Positions 32,206-42,600 of a stretch of DNA of 57,665 nucleotides are shown here, one piece after another. Every line of letters starts with the position of its first letter. Positions within the stretch are counted from its first letter, which is position 1. Under the pieces are notes generated by a model, which worked only from the letters and a program-made list of their open reading frames with translations, did no database searches and was not told where the DNA came from. This DNA is from Multifurca ochricompacta (taxonomy: Eukaryota > Basidiomycota > Agaricomycetes > Russulales > Russulaceae), in assembly GCA_022496185.1 (NCBI GenBank), contig WTXG01000227.1, positions 1 through 57,665 of the forward strand, in the 5' to 3' direction. A program made the translations under genes and the position numbers.

Positions 32206-33052
32206 TCAGGCAGCAGCATACAAAGAAATGCGGATATCATTAGTGTCATCAGTAACTTCTACAATAGATGCCGATGTTGTGGCTAGATGTGCGTTAACTG
32301 CCTTGTTTTGCCCCAACTCCACTGCCTTTTTGTCCTCCTCATCCTTCTTCTTCTTCCTGCACTCGGAAATCCAATGCCCCTTTTTCTGACAGTAGAAGCA
32401 TTTTGTAGCCTTCTTGTCTTTGTTATCAGGCTTTTTGATGGGCGCAGACTTGTTGAGTGCGGCAGAGGAACCGGATTGTTGACCTTCCTCATTTATGATA
32501 TGCTCTTGTATGGTTAGTGGGGAAAGGTCCACTGGTGCTCCAGTAGCTAAGATGGTAGATGCGACCGCCGAGTATGAGTCCAGCAGTGCCTTGATGAGGA
32601 TGAAGCAAAATTGGAGATCTGAAATCTCCATCTCATTATTTTTGAGAGTAACGCGTGCATCATTTAACTTTTGCAACTGAGGAAGCATTGGAGACGAGTT
32701 GTCGAGTGCAGTGCTAGTGAGCACAACCCATGTGTTGAACGTGGACATGGATCCGACGCCTCTGTATACTTTCTTGAGCTGGTCCCACTTGTCCTTGCAG
32801 GTGGCATATAATTTGTCGTCTGAGATGGTCTGCCAGACATCCTTCTGAGTGTAAAGTTCAAGAATGCCTTGGAGAACACCTTCTAAGGTGTTCCAGTCAG
32901 CTGAGGGTGTGCTGGGCTTGTCTTCGGTTAGATGATCTCGGACGCCGTTCATTCAGAACAGGGCCATCATGTGTGATGACCAAGTGGACCAGTTAGATCC
33001 ATCAAGGACCTCGATTGCGGCAGAAGGGGGAAAGGAAAAAGAGGGGGCCATA
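32206..33052 (-). pseudogene. copia-2 gag
   Basis: The start is probably the ATG at 33052 (MAPSFSFPPSAAIEVLDGSNW). After about 33 codons a TGA stands just before MNGVRDHLTEDKPSTPSADW, which then stays open for 248 codons. The capsid region is of the copia UBN2 type. The zinc knuckle CFYCQKKGHWISEC lies near its end. It is homologous to gag of copia-1 (SNWxxW...GMKRHIT versus SNWSTW...GVRDHLT). Confidence 0.85.
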
Positions 33053-33440
33053 GTGCTGCTTAGTAATTTTCCAATCTGGGTGAGCAGAGCAGTTAGACCC
33101 AGATAGTGAAGATCTGATTGATCTCTGATGTATCAACTGTGCGCCCTGAATCCACTAAGGATCCAGCCTCTTGGTCCGTCAAAGGGCCCAAGAGAGTACT
33201 CACACATGCTTCAGCATCGCCACGCTCCATTGCATGGCTTGTGGGAAGCCCTGATTAGGGGCCCAGTCTACATCAGTCCACCAGTTCCAGGGACTGGGGA
33301 GATGAGATCACGATCGACATGGAACAGAGGCTCGCCTTTTGAGTGAGAGAAAAACAGTGTGTGTATAGGGGAAGGGAGCTTGTGTAATCTTGGGTGGATC
33401 TTCTTCTGGATTAGATTAGATATGGCCAGGGCCCATAACC

Positions 33441-33848
33441 TGTCAATTTGAGCAGCAGCGAGTTAGATAAGTGCTACCTAGTTTAGTAGCGATAATTCAG
33501 TTTAGTTGGTTAAAACTAATAATATTATGTTTACCTAGTTTAGTAGCGATAACTGTGTGATGTAACGTGTTAACTAAGTAAGGTAAGAGATAAGATAAGT
33601 AATACTCACTTCAGTTTAGTTGGTTAAAACTGAAGTGACAACTACACGAAGGGATGTCCTTAAATACTAAAAGAGTGTGTAATCCTAGTTTGTAGAACAA
33701 TACTATCTAAGTCCATTGTCCTACAGTCACAAAAGAGAATAAGGAGTGTTTGTGGATTGTCCTTTATCAATCAGTCAAAGCACGCCACAAGCATGCATGG
33801 CAGTAATGCCACTCAGGTTGATCCGGTGGCTTTGGGTCCGTCTCAACA
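33441..33848 (-). repeat. 5' LTR of copia-2
   Basis: 408 bp, near-identical to 21477-21884. On the minus strand TATTTAAGG (33665-33657) is followed about 27 bp later by a perfect 12 bp hairpin (33638-33606). The initiator tRNA-Met type primer-binding site follows at 33440-33424. Confidence 0.93.
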
Positions 33849-35723
33849 AGGGAAGGTGAGCTCTTCTGGTTCTGGGGAAAGTTCAGCATAGGTGGGGAGG
33901 TAAGGGGGGTCTGTGAAGATGGGGGGGTTAACAAGGAAAGGGCAGTGGTTGCATGAGGTGGTCTCCCAGTAATCAGCAGTCCACAGGTATTCAATTTGTA
34001 TTCCTTCTGTTTCTACAAGGCACCAGCCAGAAGGGGAGGGAGCAGAGTGAAGGTGGATCTCATCAAAGGTAAGGTTGATTCTGGTATGGTCTAGGCAGAA
34101 GGTAGAAAGGTAGTAGAGGCGTTCTCCTCTGAGCAAGAGTGTTTCAAGTTCTGGGATGCGAGGGGGAATGTGTTCTTTCCAAAGGTATTCGTTGTTGACA
34201 CAGACTAAGAGTGTTTCAAGGGGGTCCCCTGTGGAATGGGTGAGTTGAGCAAGGTGCCAATAGAGAAGTTGGTGCTGGGAGTCTCGAGGAATGGCCTGAC
34301 AGGGCCCAGACAGGAACTGGTTGTACTGAGTTTGGGAGAGGACTTGTCCAAAGGGGAGGAGAATTTGAAGAGGAAGATAGATGGTATCTACATCACACCA
34401 ACCTTCTGCTTGTCTGTCATTGTGGAGGGTGCTGATAAGTGGTTCTGGGTAGAGGAGGGTGAGCTGTGCTTCTCTGTGAAGCTGGAAAAGGTGGTTGAAT
34501 TGTCTTTGGACATGTTGGAGACACTCTTCTCTTTCTGCAGGAAAGGACACTATTTTCCTGGACCAAGGACTTGTTTATTTACTAGGGACCTCTACAGCTA
34601 GGTGCACAACATACTGTTTTTAGAGGTTACTATCAAAATCTATGTCTTCAAAGCAGGTGTACCCATCTGCAGGCTGAATGGGGAGAAGGGGGAGGGGGTT
34701 GGTAGGTAATCATACTGCTTGGGTGAGGGGGATAAGCTCTGGGTGGGTTCTAAGTGCATCTCGAACTGTAAAATATCTGTCTTCCACCACAACACCTAGA
34801 TCAGTAAAATTCAAGGTGCCAAAGAGGCTGATAAATTGTCCATCCAGGAGGTCGAAGCCTTGGAGTAATGTTCTAGCCCCACTAAAGACATCTTGCAGTT
34901 CTGGGGAGAGGGTGTGATTCAAGCAGACAAGGGAAGTGTTCCAGGAATAGACCAGCAGGCCCCATTGAAAAGTGCAAGGGTTGGGGGCCAAATAACCTAC
35001 TTTGGCACAAAGATTAAGGTTTACAAAGTGAGAGGGAGGGTAATGAGGGGAACAAAGAAATCGATCAATGTGAGGATGAATAGGAACATTATGGAAGTGA
35101 GGAAAGTGGAGAGGAATGACCACACCAGGGAGATAATGGGGGAGATCAGCAAGCACGTCCATGAAGCAGGGGAATTGATCAAAGAAGCTAGGTTCTCTGG
35201 AAAACTGAGTGGGCACCCAAGACTCTTGCTGACTGTCAAGTGAGTAGTAAATAAGGAATTGGTGAGGATTGGTTGGGTGGTCAATGCAAAGAGGACAATT
35301 GACAAGAGAAGGAGGAGGTGTCCAATGGACAAGGCCAGGGTGGTGAGGGGAGAGGGCATTTGCAGCAGTGGGAGGGGGTGGAGCAGGGGTTGGAAGGTGA
35401 ATATATCAAGGAGGGGGGGTGCCAAAGGTGTTTGATGCATTTAAGAGGCCTGGAGGAATGAGGGGAGGCAATTGGAGGGTGGGGGAGGGCACAGGGAGAG
35501 GGTGAAGTTCTGGGAGTTCCAGAGGAGGCAAAACTGATGAAGGGGGGGCAGGGGATGCTGTGGCAGCTGCCTCTACTAAGGCAGCAAAGTTGAGGATTTC
35601 GTGGGGGGGGTAAGCTCGTAGGGGGGGAGGCTGCTTGATCTGAGGTGTAGGACACAGGGGAGCTGTTTTGAGACACTAGGGCACTTTGTCAGTCACTGTC
35701 TGCTGTGAAAGAGACTGTCCAAA
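33849..35723 (-). pseudogene. gypsy-1 leader and pre-gag coding region, first half
   Basis: Minus-strand sequence between the gypsy-1 5' LTR and the copia-2 insertion. Two long protein-like segments are visible: 35216-34710 (168 codons, for example NPCTFQWGLLVYSWNTSLVCLNH and GQFISLFGTLNFTDLG) and 34550-33843 (235 codons, for example LLYWHLAQLTHSTGDPLETLL and WTADYWETTSCNHCPFL). Pro-rich sequence precedes them. I recognise no domain. A primer-binding site starting TGGACAGTCTC lies at 35721-35704. With 19930-21476 this makes about 3.4 kb ahead of gag, far more than a normal gypsy leader. Confidence 0.55.
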
Positions 35724-36298
35724 TGTTACAACTCACTGTCAACTGCCTGGACAGTGGGTTGTATGCAAAGGAGGATGATTTGGAAGTGGGCAAAGGATGA
35801 GAGTGAGGGTGAAAGTGCAAGGGAGATGAAGTGAACAGCTCAAAGGCAAGGGATGAGAAGCCTTCCACAAGGTGGGGCTAATCTCCTAGGTAATCAGGAA
35901 CCAGATCACAAGTGGACAGTCTGGAGCTGTCCATTCTATTCCAAAAGGGTTTATATATGTAATTACAACCAGGACTTTGGTCTGTGCACCACTTTAGGGG
36001 AGGTTAACTTCGCTTTAACTCCCTACTGATCCACCAATGAGAATAGCCCCACTTTTGGGCTTAGAAATCCACAGTCCGCAGTCCGCAGTTTGTGGATTGC
36101 TGTTTAGGCATTGTGGGGTTCTGTTAGTACTCTTCCCACAGGTCTCCAATTTGGCAGGAGTCTGGCCCTGGTCCAGACCGGCCCTTCTCTGGTCTTAATC
36201 TAGGGTTATCTTTGTTTCTGAGGGTTCTGCAAGGTCTCTGGGAGCATCTAGGAATTTCTAGGGGGTCAGGAGGTCTTCTAGGGTGTCAGTTCATGACA
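35724..36298 (-). repeat. 5' LTR of gypsy-1
   Basis: 575 bp, plus strand TGTTACAACTC...TTCATGACA, uninterrupted. It contains TTTATATATG near 35950. It equals in length the split LTR at 3329-6432. Confidence 0.92.
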
Positions 36299-37480
36299 CC
36301 TCCAGCATTCACACCTCAGCCGCCATCGATGTGTTTCCTCTGCTTTCTCCTCTCCACCCTCCTTCTCGCCCACTGTCTCCTATTGATTATGATGCAGCCG
36401 CCAGAGTGGCTGAAGGGGTGCAAGTTCCCAATGTCAACAATGATTTTAATTTGCCTGAACACCCCCATCCAAATGACCTGATTGATGTGGACTTTGGTGA
36501 TGAGGCCCCTGAGTTTCCCTTCTTCCTGAATGACCCCGCATCCTGATTTTATTTCCCACTTATGATCTCACACCCAGAAACAACAGCACAACAGAGGTGG
36601 CCAAATATATTTACTACACCAATGAAGGAATGGATGTGGCAGGATGTCTGGAGAAGGGAGGGCTGGTTTACAGAGCCCCAGTCTATCTGGAGGAGAAAAA
36701 GGTCAACCAGCTTCATTACATCTTGGGGCCAGAACATCTACAGCATCTGTTGAGTACTGACCTGTGTGCCTTTGCCATTAACAAAGTACTCTGAGACCTG
36801 TGTATGCTGCAACTCACTGCCAAGGTCGCATGGTTGCACAAATTCCAGGCACTCAAGAACAATCTCAACATGCAGCACCATGATTATGAGCAACAGATGG
36901 TAAGGATCTCACAGGGGATCTTTGACATTGAGCAGCACCTGGCAGGCATTAGGACATGATTGGAGTTAGGGGAGGTGTACCAAATTATATCCAAACAGTA
37001 CACTGATATTTCGCTCAACCCCTTCCCCACCACCGCCTTGAGCTTGCACCCCAGCTCAACCTGAGCTGCCTCAAAATGCCACACCTCCACGAAAATCCCA
37101 GTGGTCAGCTTTGCTGGTGCTGTAACAGCAAGTACCACCTTAGCTGGTGCTGCCCTACAGCCAAGAAGCAGTGTCAACACTGCCAGAGTACCTCACACTG
37201 GAGCTGGCAGTGTTTATTCCAACAACTCACGGAGGCCCCCAATGTCCTCAACCCATCTGGATGGTGTGGCAAGTGTCTCTCCCACAATGCTGGTCATCAA
37301 GAAATCGACTGTCACATTTACAACAGCTGCTTTCAATGTGGGAGGAGAGGGCCCTATGGTTTTCTACAAACACATGTTTGCCCCACAGACGAAGACAAGG
37401 AGAACTATGATGCTGACCACTACACTGTAGCCAATGACTACCTCTCCTTGGTCCAGGATGACAATGGTATGCCACTCTAG
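36299..37480 (+). pseudogene. Gag-like protein with three zinc knuckles
   Basis: Plus-strand gag remnant of another LTR element. An N-terminal segment (36283-36546) ends in an acidic stretch (LIDVDFGDEAPEF). A middle part (36597-36794) reads YYTNEGMDVAGCLEKGGLVYRAP. The C-terminal frame 37076-37480 has CX2CX4HX4C knuckles (CWCCNSKYHLSWCC, CQHCQSTSHWSWQC) and a third Cys/His cluster. Several stops and shifts separate the segments. No protease or RT follows: within about 30 bases come a purine tract and an LTR. So this element carries gag only, either by deletion or by design. Confidence 0.65.
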
Positions 37481-37511
37481 CTGGCTCTGCTAGGACTTAG
37501 AGAGGGGGTAA

Positions 37512-38154
37512 TGTTACGAACCCCACTATGTTGTCTTTCTCCTTTTTCTGTCACATGATTTGTTGTTTGTCCATGCTTGCCTCTTGTTGATTGTGTTTAT
37601 GCCTTCCTTTGTACTTGTTTATTTCTTATCTTTGACTCATGCTGTGCTTATCTGTGACTTGTACATTACACAAGGACTCTTACGTATTTTCCCACCAGAA
37701 TTGCAACTATACTGGATATGTCTATGTATATTCTCACCTGGCCCACCTTTGCTCCATTTCCCCATTTAGTTACATTACGACTTTGTTGATACATTGAGTA
37801 CCTCACTCTGATTCAGACTCCAATTTCTATTACATATATAAGGCCTGCCTAGATAGCCCTGTATGCCTTAGACTCAACTTCTTAATTGACTTGGTGCATT
37901 ACCTTCTGGGTGATCTCTAAGACCTGACTCCTGAATCATCTCAGTGCTTCTGGCACTTTTCCACTCACCAACATTAGGGGATTAGCTCCTTAGTGTTGAC
38001 TTCTCACCTGATCTCCATGCACTTGAAAGACAGTGTACACTTGAACTCATAGTTACACTATGTGACTCCATCACATGTTGTGCTGAATGCCCACACCAGG
38101 CATTACACCATGGTCATGTGATCCAACTTTAAGGAAAAAGGTGGAGCTGTGACA
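37512..38154 (+). repeat. 3' LTR of the gag-only element
   Basis: 643 bp from TGTTACGAACC to GAGCTGTGACA, preceded by the polypurine tract AGAGAGGGGGTAA and containing TACATATATAAGG near 37833. It ends directly against a partial gypsy-1-type LTR (GGGCTAATCTCC...). No 5' partner is in the window. Confidence 0.7.
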
Positions 38155-38577
38155 GGGCTAATCTCCTAGGCAATAAGGTACCAGATCACAAGTGGACAGT
38201 CTGGAGCTATCCATTCTATTCCCAAAGGGTTTATATACATAATCACAACTGGGACTTTGGTCTGTGCACTACTTTAGGGTAGGTTAACATTGCTTTAACT
38301 CCCCTCTGATCCACCAATGAGAATATCCCCACTTGTGGGCTTAGAAATCCACAGTCTGCAGTCCACAGTCTGTGGACTGCTGTTTAGGCATTGTGGGGTC
38401 TTGTTAGTATTCTTCCCACAGGTCTCCAATTTGGCAGGAGTCCAGCCCTGGTCCAGACCAGCCCTTATCTGGTCTTAATCTAGGGTTATCTTTGTTTCTG
38501 AGGGTTCTACAGGGTCTCTGGGAGCATCCAGAGATTTATAGGGGTTCAGGAGATCTCTAGGGTGTCAGTTCATGACA
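38155..38577. repeat. Partial gypsy-1-family LTR
   Basis: 423 bp similar to the right-hand three quarters of the gypsy-1 LTR (GGGCTAATCTCCTAGG to TTCATGACA), with about 10 percent differences. The first part is missing. It was probably cut when the element ending at 38154 inserted. Confidence 0.8.
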
Positions 38578-38674
38578 GCCCAGGCTTGAGTTTTGAAAAG
38601 CCTAAGCTGCCAAAAGCCAGGCCTAAGCCACAGCTTCAGGCTGAGCCAGGGCCATCACAACACTATTTCTGATA

Positions 38675-38888
38675 CCCCCTCACAAAACTGAGTCAATGAG
38701 TCCCCAATTTGAAATGGGCATAGCTCCACAGGTTTTGATCAGAATTACATAATTATTGTTGCATTACATAACCCTTATCTTGTACCTTTTATGGTCTACC
38801 AAGACTTTGTTTAATTTATTTTGGCTGATGCAATATTCAACAAATAGTGCAAAAGTGCAAAACATTGACTCAGTTTTGTGAGGCACTG
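38675..38888. mobile_element. Mariner-like MITE
   Basis: 214 bp flanked by TA on both sides (38673-38674 and 38889-38890). Terminal inverted repeats include a perfect 21 bp core (38678-38698 and 38863-38883; CCTCACAAAACTGAG...). The outer bases differ (CCC versus GCA...). It has no coding capacity. The TA target and end structure fit Tc1/mariner-type MITEs; the family is inferred. Confidence 0.75.
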
Positions 38889-39027
38889 TAAAATTAGAGG
38901 GAAACTATTGGAATATTGGAATATAACACATCTGTCATCAAACAAGGCAATTGTTAATCCCACTACTAACATAAAAGTGAGAACACACACCCTGAATAGC
39001 ACTGCCAAAAAATCTGCATACAATAAT

Positions 39028-39544
39028 TGTGACAGAATTCTCCCTGCGACGTTACTAATGACTTGACATTGTGTTTCACCGGTGTTTTGGCTTACTGAGG
39101 GCCTAACCCCTCCTAATTCTCCTTAGTTCTAGCTCATTCTACTGCACAACTATTTAGATACTATGTCATAGTCCTAGAACCTTCTATTTACTATGACATA
39201 GCTAGTTCTACATGTATTTAAAGACCTACTAGAGTAGAGAGACAGACTAAGTCTGTTCTCTTGTATTCAATCAGAGGTGCTTCAGAATCCTTGAATCCTC
39301 TCAGTTAGAGCCCCACTTGAACTCTCCAAGATGTGACTTGGAGAGCCTTCATCATCTTGAACTTGCTGCAGGACTGAGCGTCTCTGCCGTCGACTTCGAA
39401 TCTCATGCGCGTGCCCTATCGACTTTGTTGTGGGCTTGAACCGACTTGACTTTGCTGTGACCTAGAGCCTTGACTTATCTTGATGTGACTTGGGAGGCTA
39501 GCTCCCACACGATCCCCGACACAGTTCCGCACCTAACTGTGACA
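39028..39544 (+). repeat. Solo LTR, family D, beside the NLR gene
   Basis: 517 bp, TGTGACAGAATT...CTAACTGTGACA, with a perfect duplication ATAAT (39023-39027 and 39545-39549). TATTTAAA at 39215-39222 is followed by a hairpin GAGACAGAC-TAA-GTCTG(T)TCTC (39239-39260). It ends 71 bp from the stop codon of the NLR-like gene and marks the edge of the repeat-rich part. Confidence 0.88.
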
Positions 39545-39615
39545 ATAATTATCATCTCTAGAAAAAAACAATGTGAAAATTACTCACAGCTGTATTCCAT
39601 ACCTGAGCAAAGATC

Positions 39616-42600
39616 TCACTTCTGAGTGGCCTTGCCCATCTCAGACAGGACTATATTCAACTGCTCCTGATCCAACCCCTGCCAAACTGGAGAATGTGCC
39701 TTCTTGTGCATGGCAAGTGCCTTCTCAAACATGCTTCTAGCATCTTCTAGTTGTGACCTCTCCATATGCACTTTGCCCAACCCATGAAAATCAGTCCCCT
39801 GACCCAAGACAGAATTGGCAATCTTGTGAAAGTTCAAGGCCTCTCTATATGAAGCCTCTGCCTCATCCAGCCTGCTTAGCCTCAAAAATGTGTCCCCAAG
39901 TCCTTTGTGATCATTTCCTTGCCCTAGGACATCATTGGCAATCTTGTGGAATTTCAAGGCCTCTTTATATGAAACCTCTGCTTCATCCAGCCTGCTCAGC
40001 CTCAAATACATGTCCCCAAGTCCTCTGTGATCATTTCCTTGCCCTAGGACATCATTGGCAATCTTGTGAAATTTCAAGGCCTCTCTATATGAAGCCTCTG
40101 CCTCATCCGGCCTGCTCAGCATCAAAAATGTATCCCCAAGTCCAAGGCAATCATTTCCTTGCCATAGGACAGAATTGGCAATCTTGTGAAATTTCAAGGC
40201 CTCTCTATATGAAGTCTCTGCCTCATTCAGCCTGCTCAACCTCAAAAATGTGTCCCCAAGTCCTTTGTGATCATTTCCTTGTCCTAGGACATCATTAGCA
40301 ATCTTGTGAAATTTCAAGGCCTCTCTATATGAAACCTCTGCTTCATCCAGCCTGTGAAGCATCAAAAATATGTCCCCAAGTCCTCTGTGATCATTTCCTT
40401 GCCATAGGATAGAATTGGCAATCTTGTGAAAGCTCAAGGCCTCTCTATATGAAGCCTCTGCCTCACCCAGCCTGTTCAGCCTCAAAAATGTTTCCCCAAG
40501 TCCTCTGTGATCATTTCCTTGTCCTAGGACATCATTGGCAATCTTGTGAAATTTCAAGGCCTCTTTATATGAAGCCTCTGCCTCATCCAGCCTACTCAGC
40601 ATCAAAAATGTATCCCCAAGTCCTTTGTGATCATTTCCTTGTCCTAGGACATCATTGGCAATCTTGTGAAGTTTTAATGCCTTTTGACATAAAACTTCTG
40701 CCTCATTTAGTGCACCTTGTAATTGATAAAGTTCACTAAGATTTGTCAAAACTCCTGCATGCAGGGAAGTATTATTATATGGGCTTGATAAACACAGCCT
40801 CTCCACTTCCTGCATTTTAACTTTTGCATTTTCAATGTCACTGGCAAGATAGTACAGTCTTCCCCATGCCTGAAGACACCTTATTAGTACTGATATGTCA
40901 CTTGGCCTCTGTTGTAAGGTTTCAACAGTTTGGCTGATCAATTTATCTGAATGATCTCCCATGCTACAATGAAAATATGTAAATGTGATAATGGCTTCAA
41001 CTAGCTTTGAATTATTCTCATAATTTGACTTCAGGAGATCAAATAGCATGGCTTTTGTGTTATTCACTTCTAGCACCATCTCAGCATGCCTCATAGGCTG
41101 TGCTTCAGATGGACTAGAAGATGCCAGGTTGACATAGAAGTTCTGGAGTGAACCTTTATATTTTGATGATATAACCTTCTGTTGATTACAGAAGTGACGA
41201 ATGATTGGATGAGTTTGATATCTCTCTCCAATTACATGCACAAGGCTGCACTGCTGCAGGGTACGCATGTTTGATAGAATATCCATATCAACAAGGATCT
41301 CTTTGAATCTCCCCAGCTGCTCTGTATGAATTCCATCTGGTAACATGCTAAGAACTCCAAGTAGATCCTTAGCAGGTGGATTAGCTCTCATCCTGCCACT
41401 ATCAATAGATAGTTGGATGGAGTATTCAAGGTTTGATAGCCTATGGGTCTGACCCATTTGAATAAATTTGGTCTGATTTTGATTCCAGTCCTTCAGCAGT
41501 AATGCAGGTGATGTTGCCTGGGCAAGATGAGCCAACAGGCTAACGGCAAGAGGAACATAATCCACAGCTATGATAAGTTCTTCTGCAGCATCTTCATAGT
41601 TCTGTCCAATTTCCTCCCAGATATCTCTAGCAGCATTGTGACTGAGGGTATTCAATGGAGCCAGGGCAGGCTTTGTCCACAGGGTCTGGCCTGGCCGCAC
41701 AGTGCCTCGCATGGTGATGAGTAAGGTGACAGAGTTGAGTGCTGTGACTCTTGAGAGTAGTTCCTCAACAGAATGTCTCGTGTCACTAGCCTGTTCCCAA
41801 GGTGACTCGAAGTTGTCAAGACAGATGATGCTATCCTTTGAACTCAACACAGCATGGATATGAGACCAGGAAGCATCTGAGCCTCCATCCAAGACACCCA
41901 GTGTCTTCGCAAGCTCAACCAGGAGAGCACCAGATGAAAAGACTGATTCACAGGCAACAAAGTATCGAGCACCCCCAAATTGCTCTTGGACTTGGGGATG
42001 AGTGAGGGCTGCATTTGCAAGAGTGGTTTTGCCATAACCACCAGGACCAAGGATGGCAATGCGAGCAGGACGAGAGCCACGAATGCCTGTGAGAATCATG
42101 TCAAGGATCTCAGCAAGTTCAGCATCGCGCCCAAAGAATATTTGAGGTAAACATGGCTCCTGGGGTATGGACCTGGCTGATTGTCAGCATAAGAACACAG
42201 CATGATTGTTGACAAGAAAACCTACGTGATGACATTTGATGGACCAGATGGATCAGCGGGGATGCCCTATCAAATTTATGAGAATTGCTACCACTGGTTA
42301 CCATTAGCACACATACCTTGCGTCTTTCAGCAATTTGTTCAAAACGTGCATCTAGGGCCAACTCGGCCTGGAGGTGACGAATTAGGTGAGCAACACGGAC
42401 AATAATTCAAAGGCTGACCTGGAAAGTTTGAAGCACGTTTGACAGCTCGCCATCATATTGCTTGACCTTTCGTAGCAAATCCTTGCGCAGAAGAGCCTTC
42501 TTGATAAGTCCTATTTCCGTGCTTCTCTTTAGCAGGCTTTCGATCCCACCCAATTCACTTGCATACGATGAGCCAGTGAGAAACTGTCATGAATATAGGT

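Larger units (their letters stand above)
21477..33848 (-). mobile_element. copia-2 LTR retrotransposon with nested insertions
   Basis: Flanked by AGGGA (21472-21476 and 33849-33853). LTRs of 408 bp lie at 21477-21884 (3') and 33441-33848 (5'). The same initiator-Met type primer-binding site lies at 33424-33440, and a purine tract (CACAGGGGAA) adjoins the 3' LTR. Coding parts on the minus strand are gag (33052-32206), protease remnant and pre-integrase (about 32206-31502), integrase (31285-30743), RT start (30678-30257), RT/RNase H (23670-22688) and the RNase H end (22180-21912). Gypsy-3 and a solo LTR split it. Confidence 0.92.
3329..36298 (-). mobile_element. gypsy-1: chromovirus backbone split by nested insertions
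   Basis: A Ty3/gypsy element on the minus strand whose parts are spread over 33 kb. In element order they are: 5' LTR 35724-36298, leader with pre-gag coding sequence (33849-35723 and 19930-21476), gag (19324-19929 and 12603-12757), protease/RT/RNase H/integrase/chromodomain (12602 down to 6474), polypurine tract, and 3' LTR (3329-3836 plus 6366-6432). Removing the insertions restores continuous sequence at each TSD. Both LTRs are then 575 bp. No TSD is visible at the outer ends: ACAGC lies left and CCTCC lies right. The outer LTRs may therefore not come from one integration. Confidence 0.85.

Noticed and set aside
39753..40739. Long plus-strand reading frames over the TPR repeats
   Set aside because: They are antisense shadows of the 120 bp repeat array. 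The minus strand has NB-ARC and TPR motifs and consistent splice sites.
39781..40740. Regularly spaced repeats that could suggest a CRISPR-like array
   Set aside because: Repeats are contiguous 120 bp coding units without unique spacers, in a eukaryotic gene.
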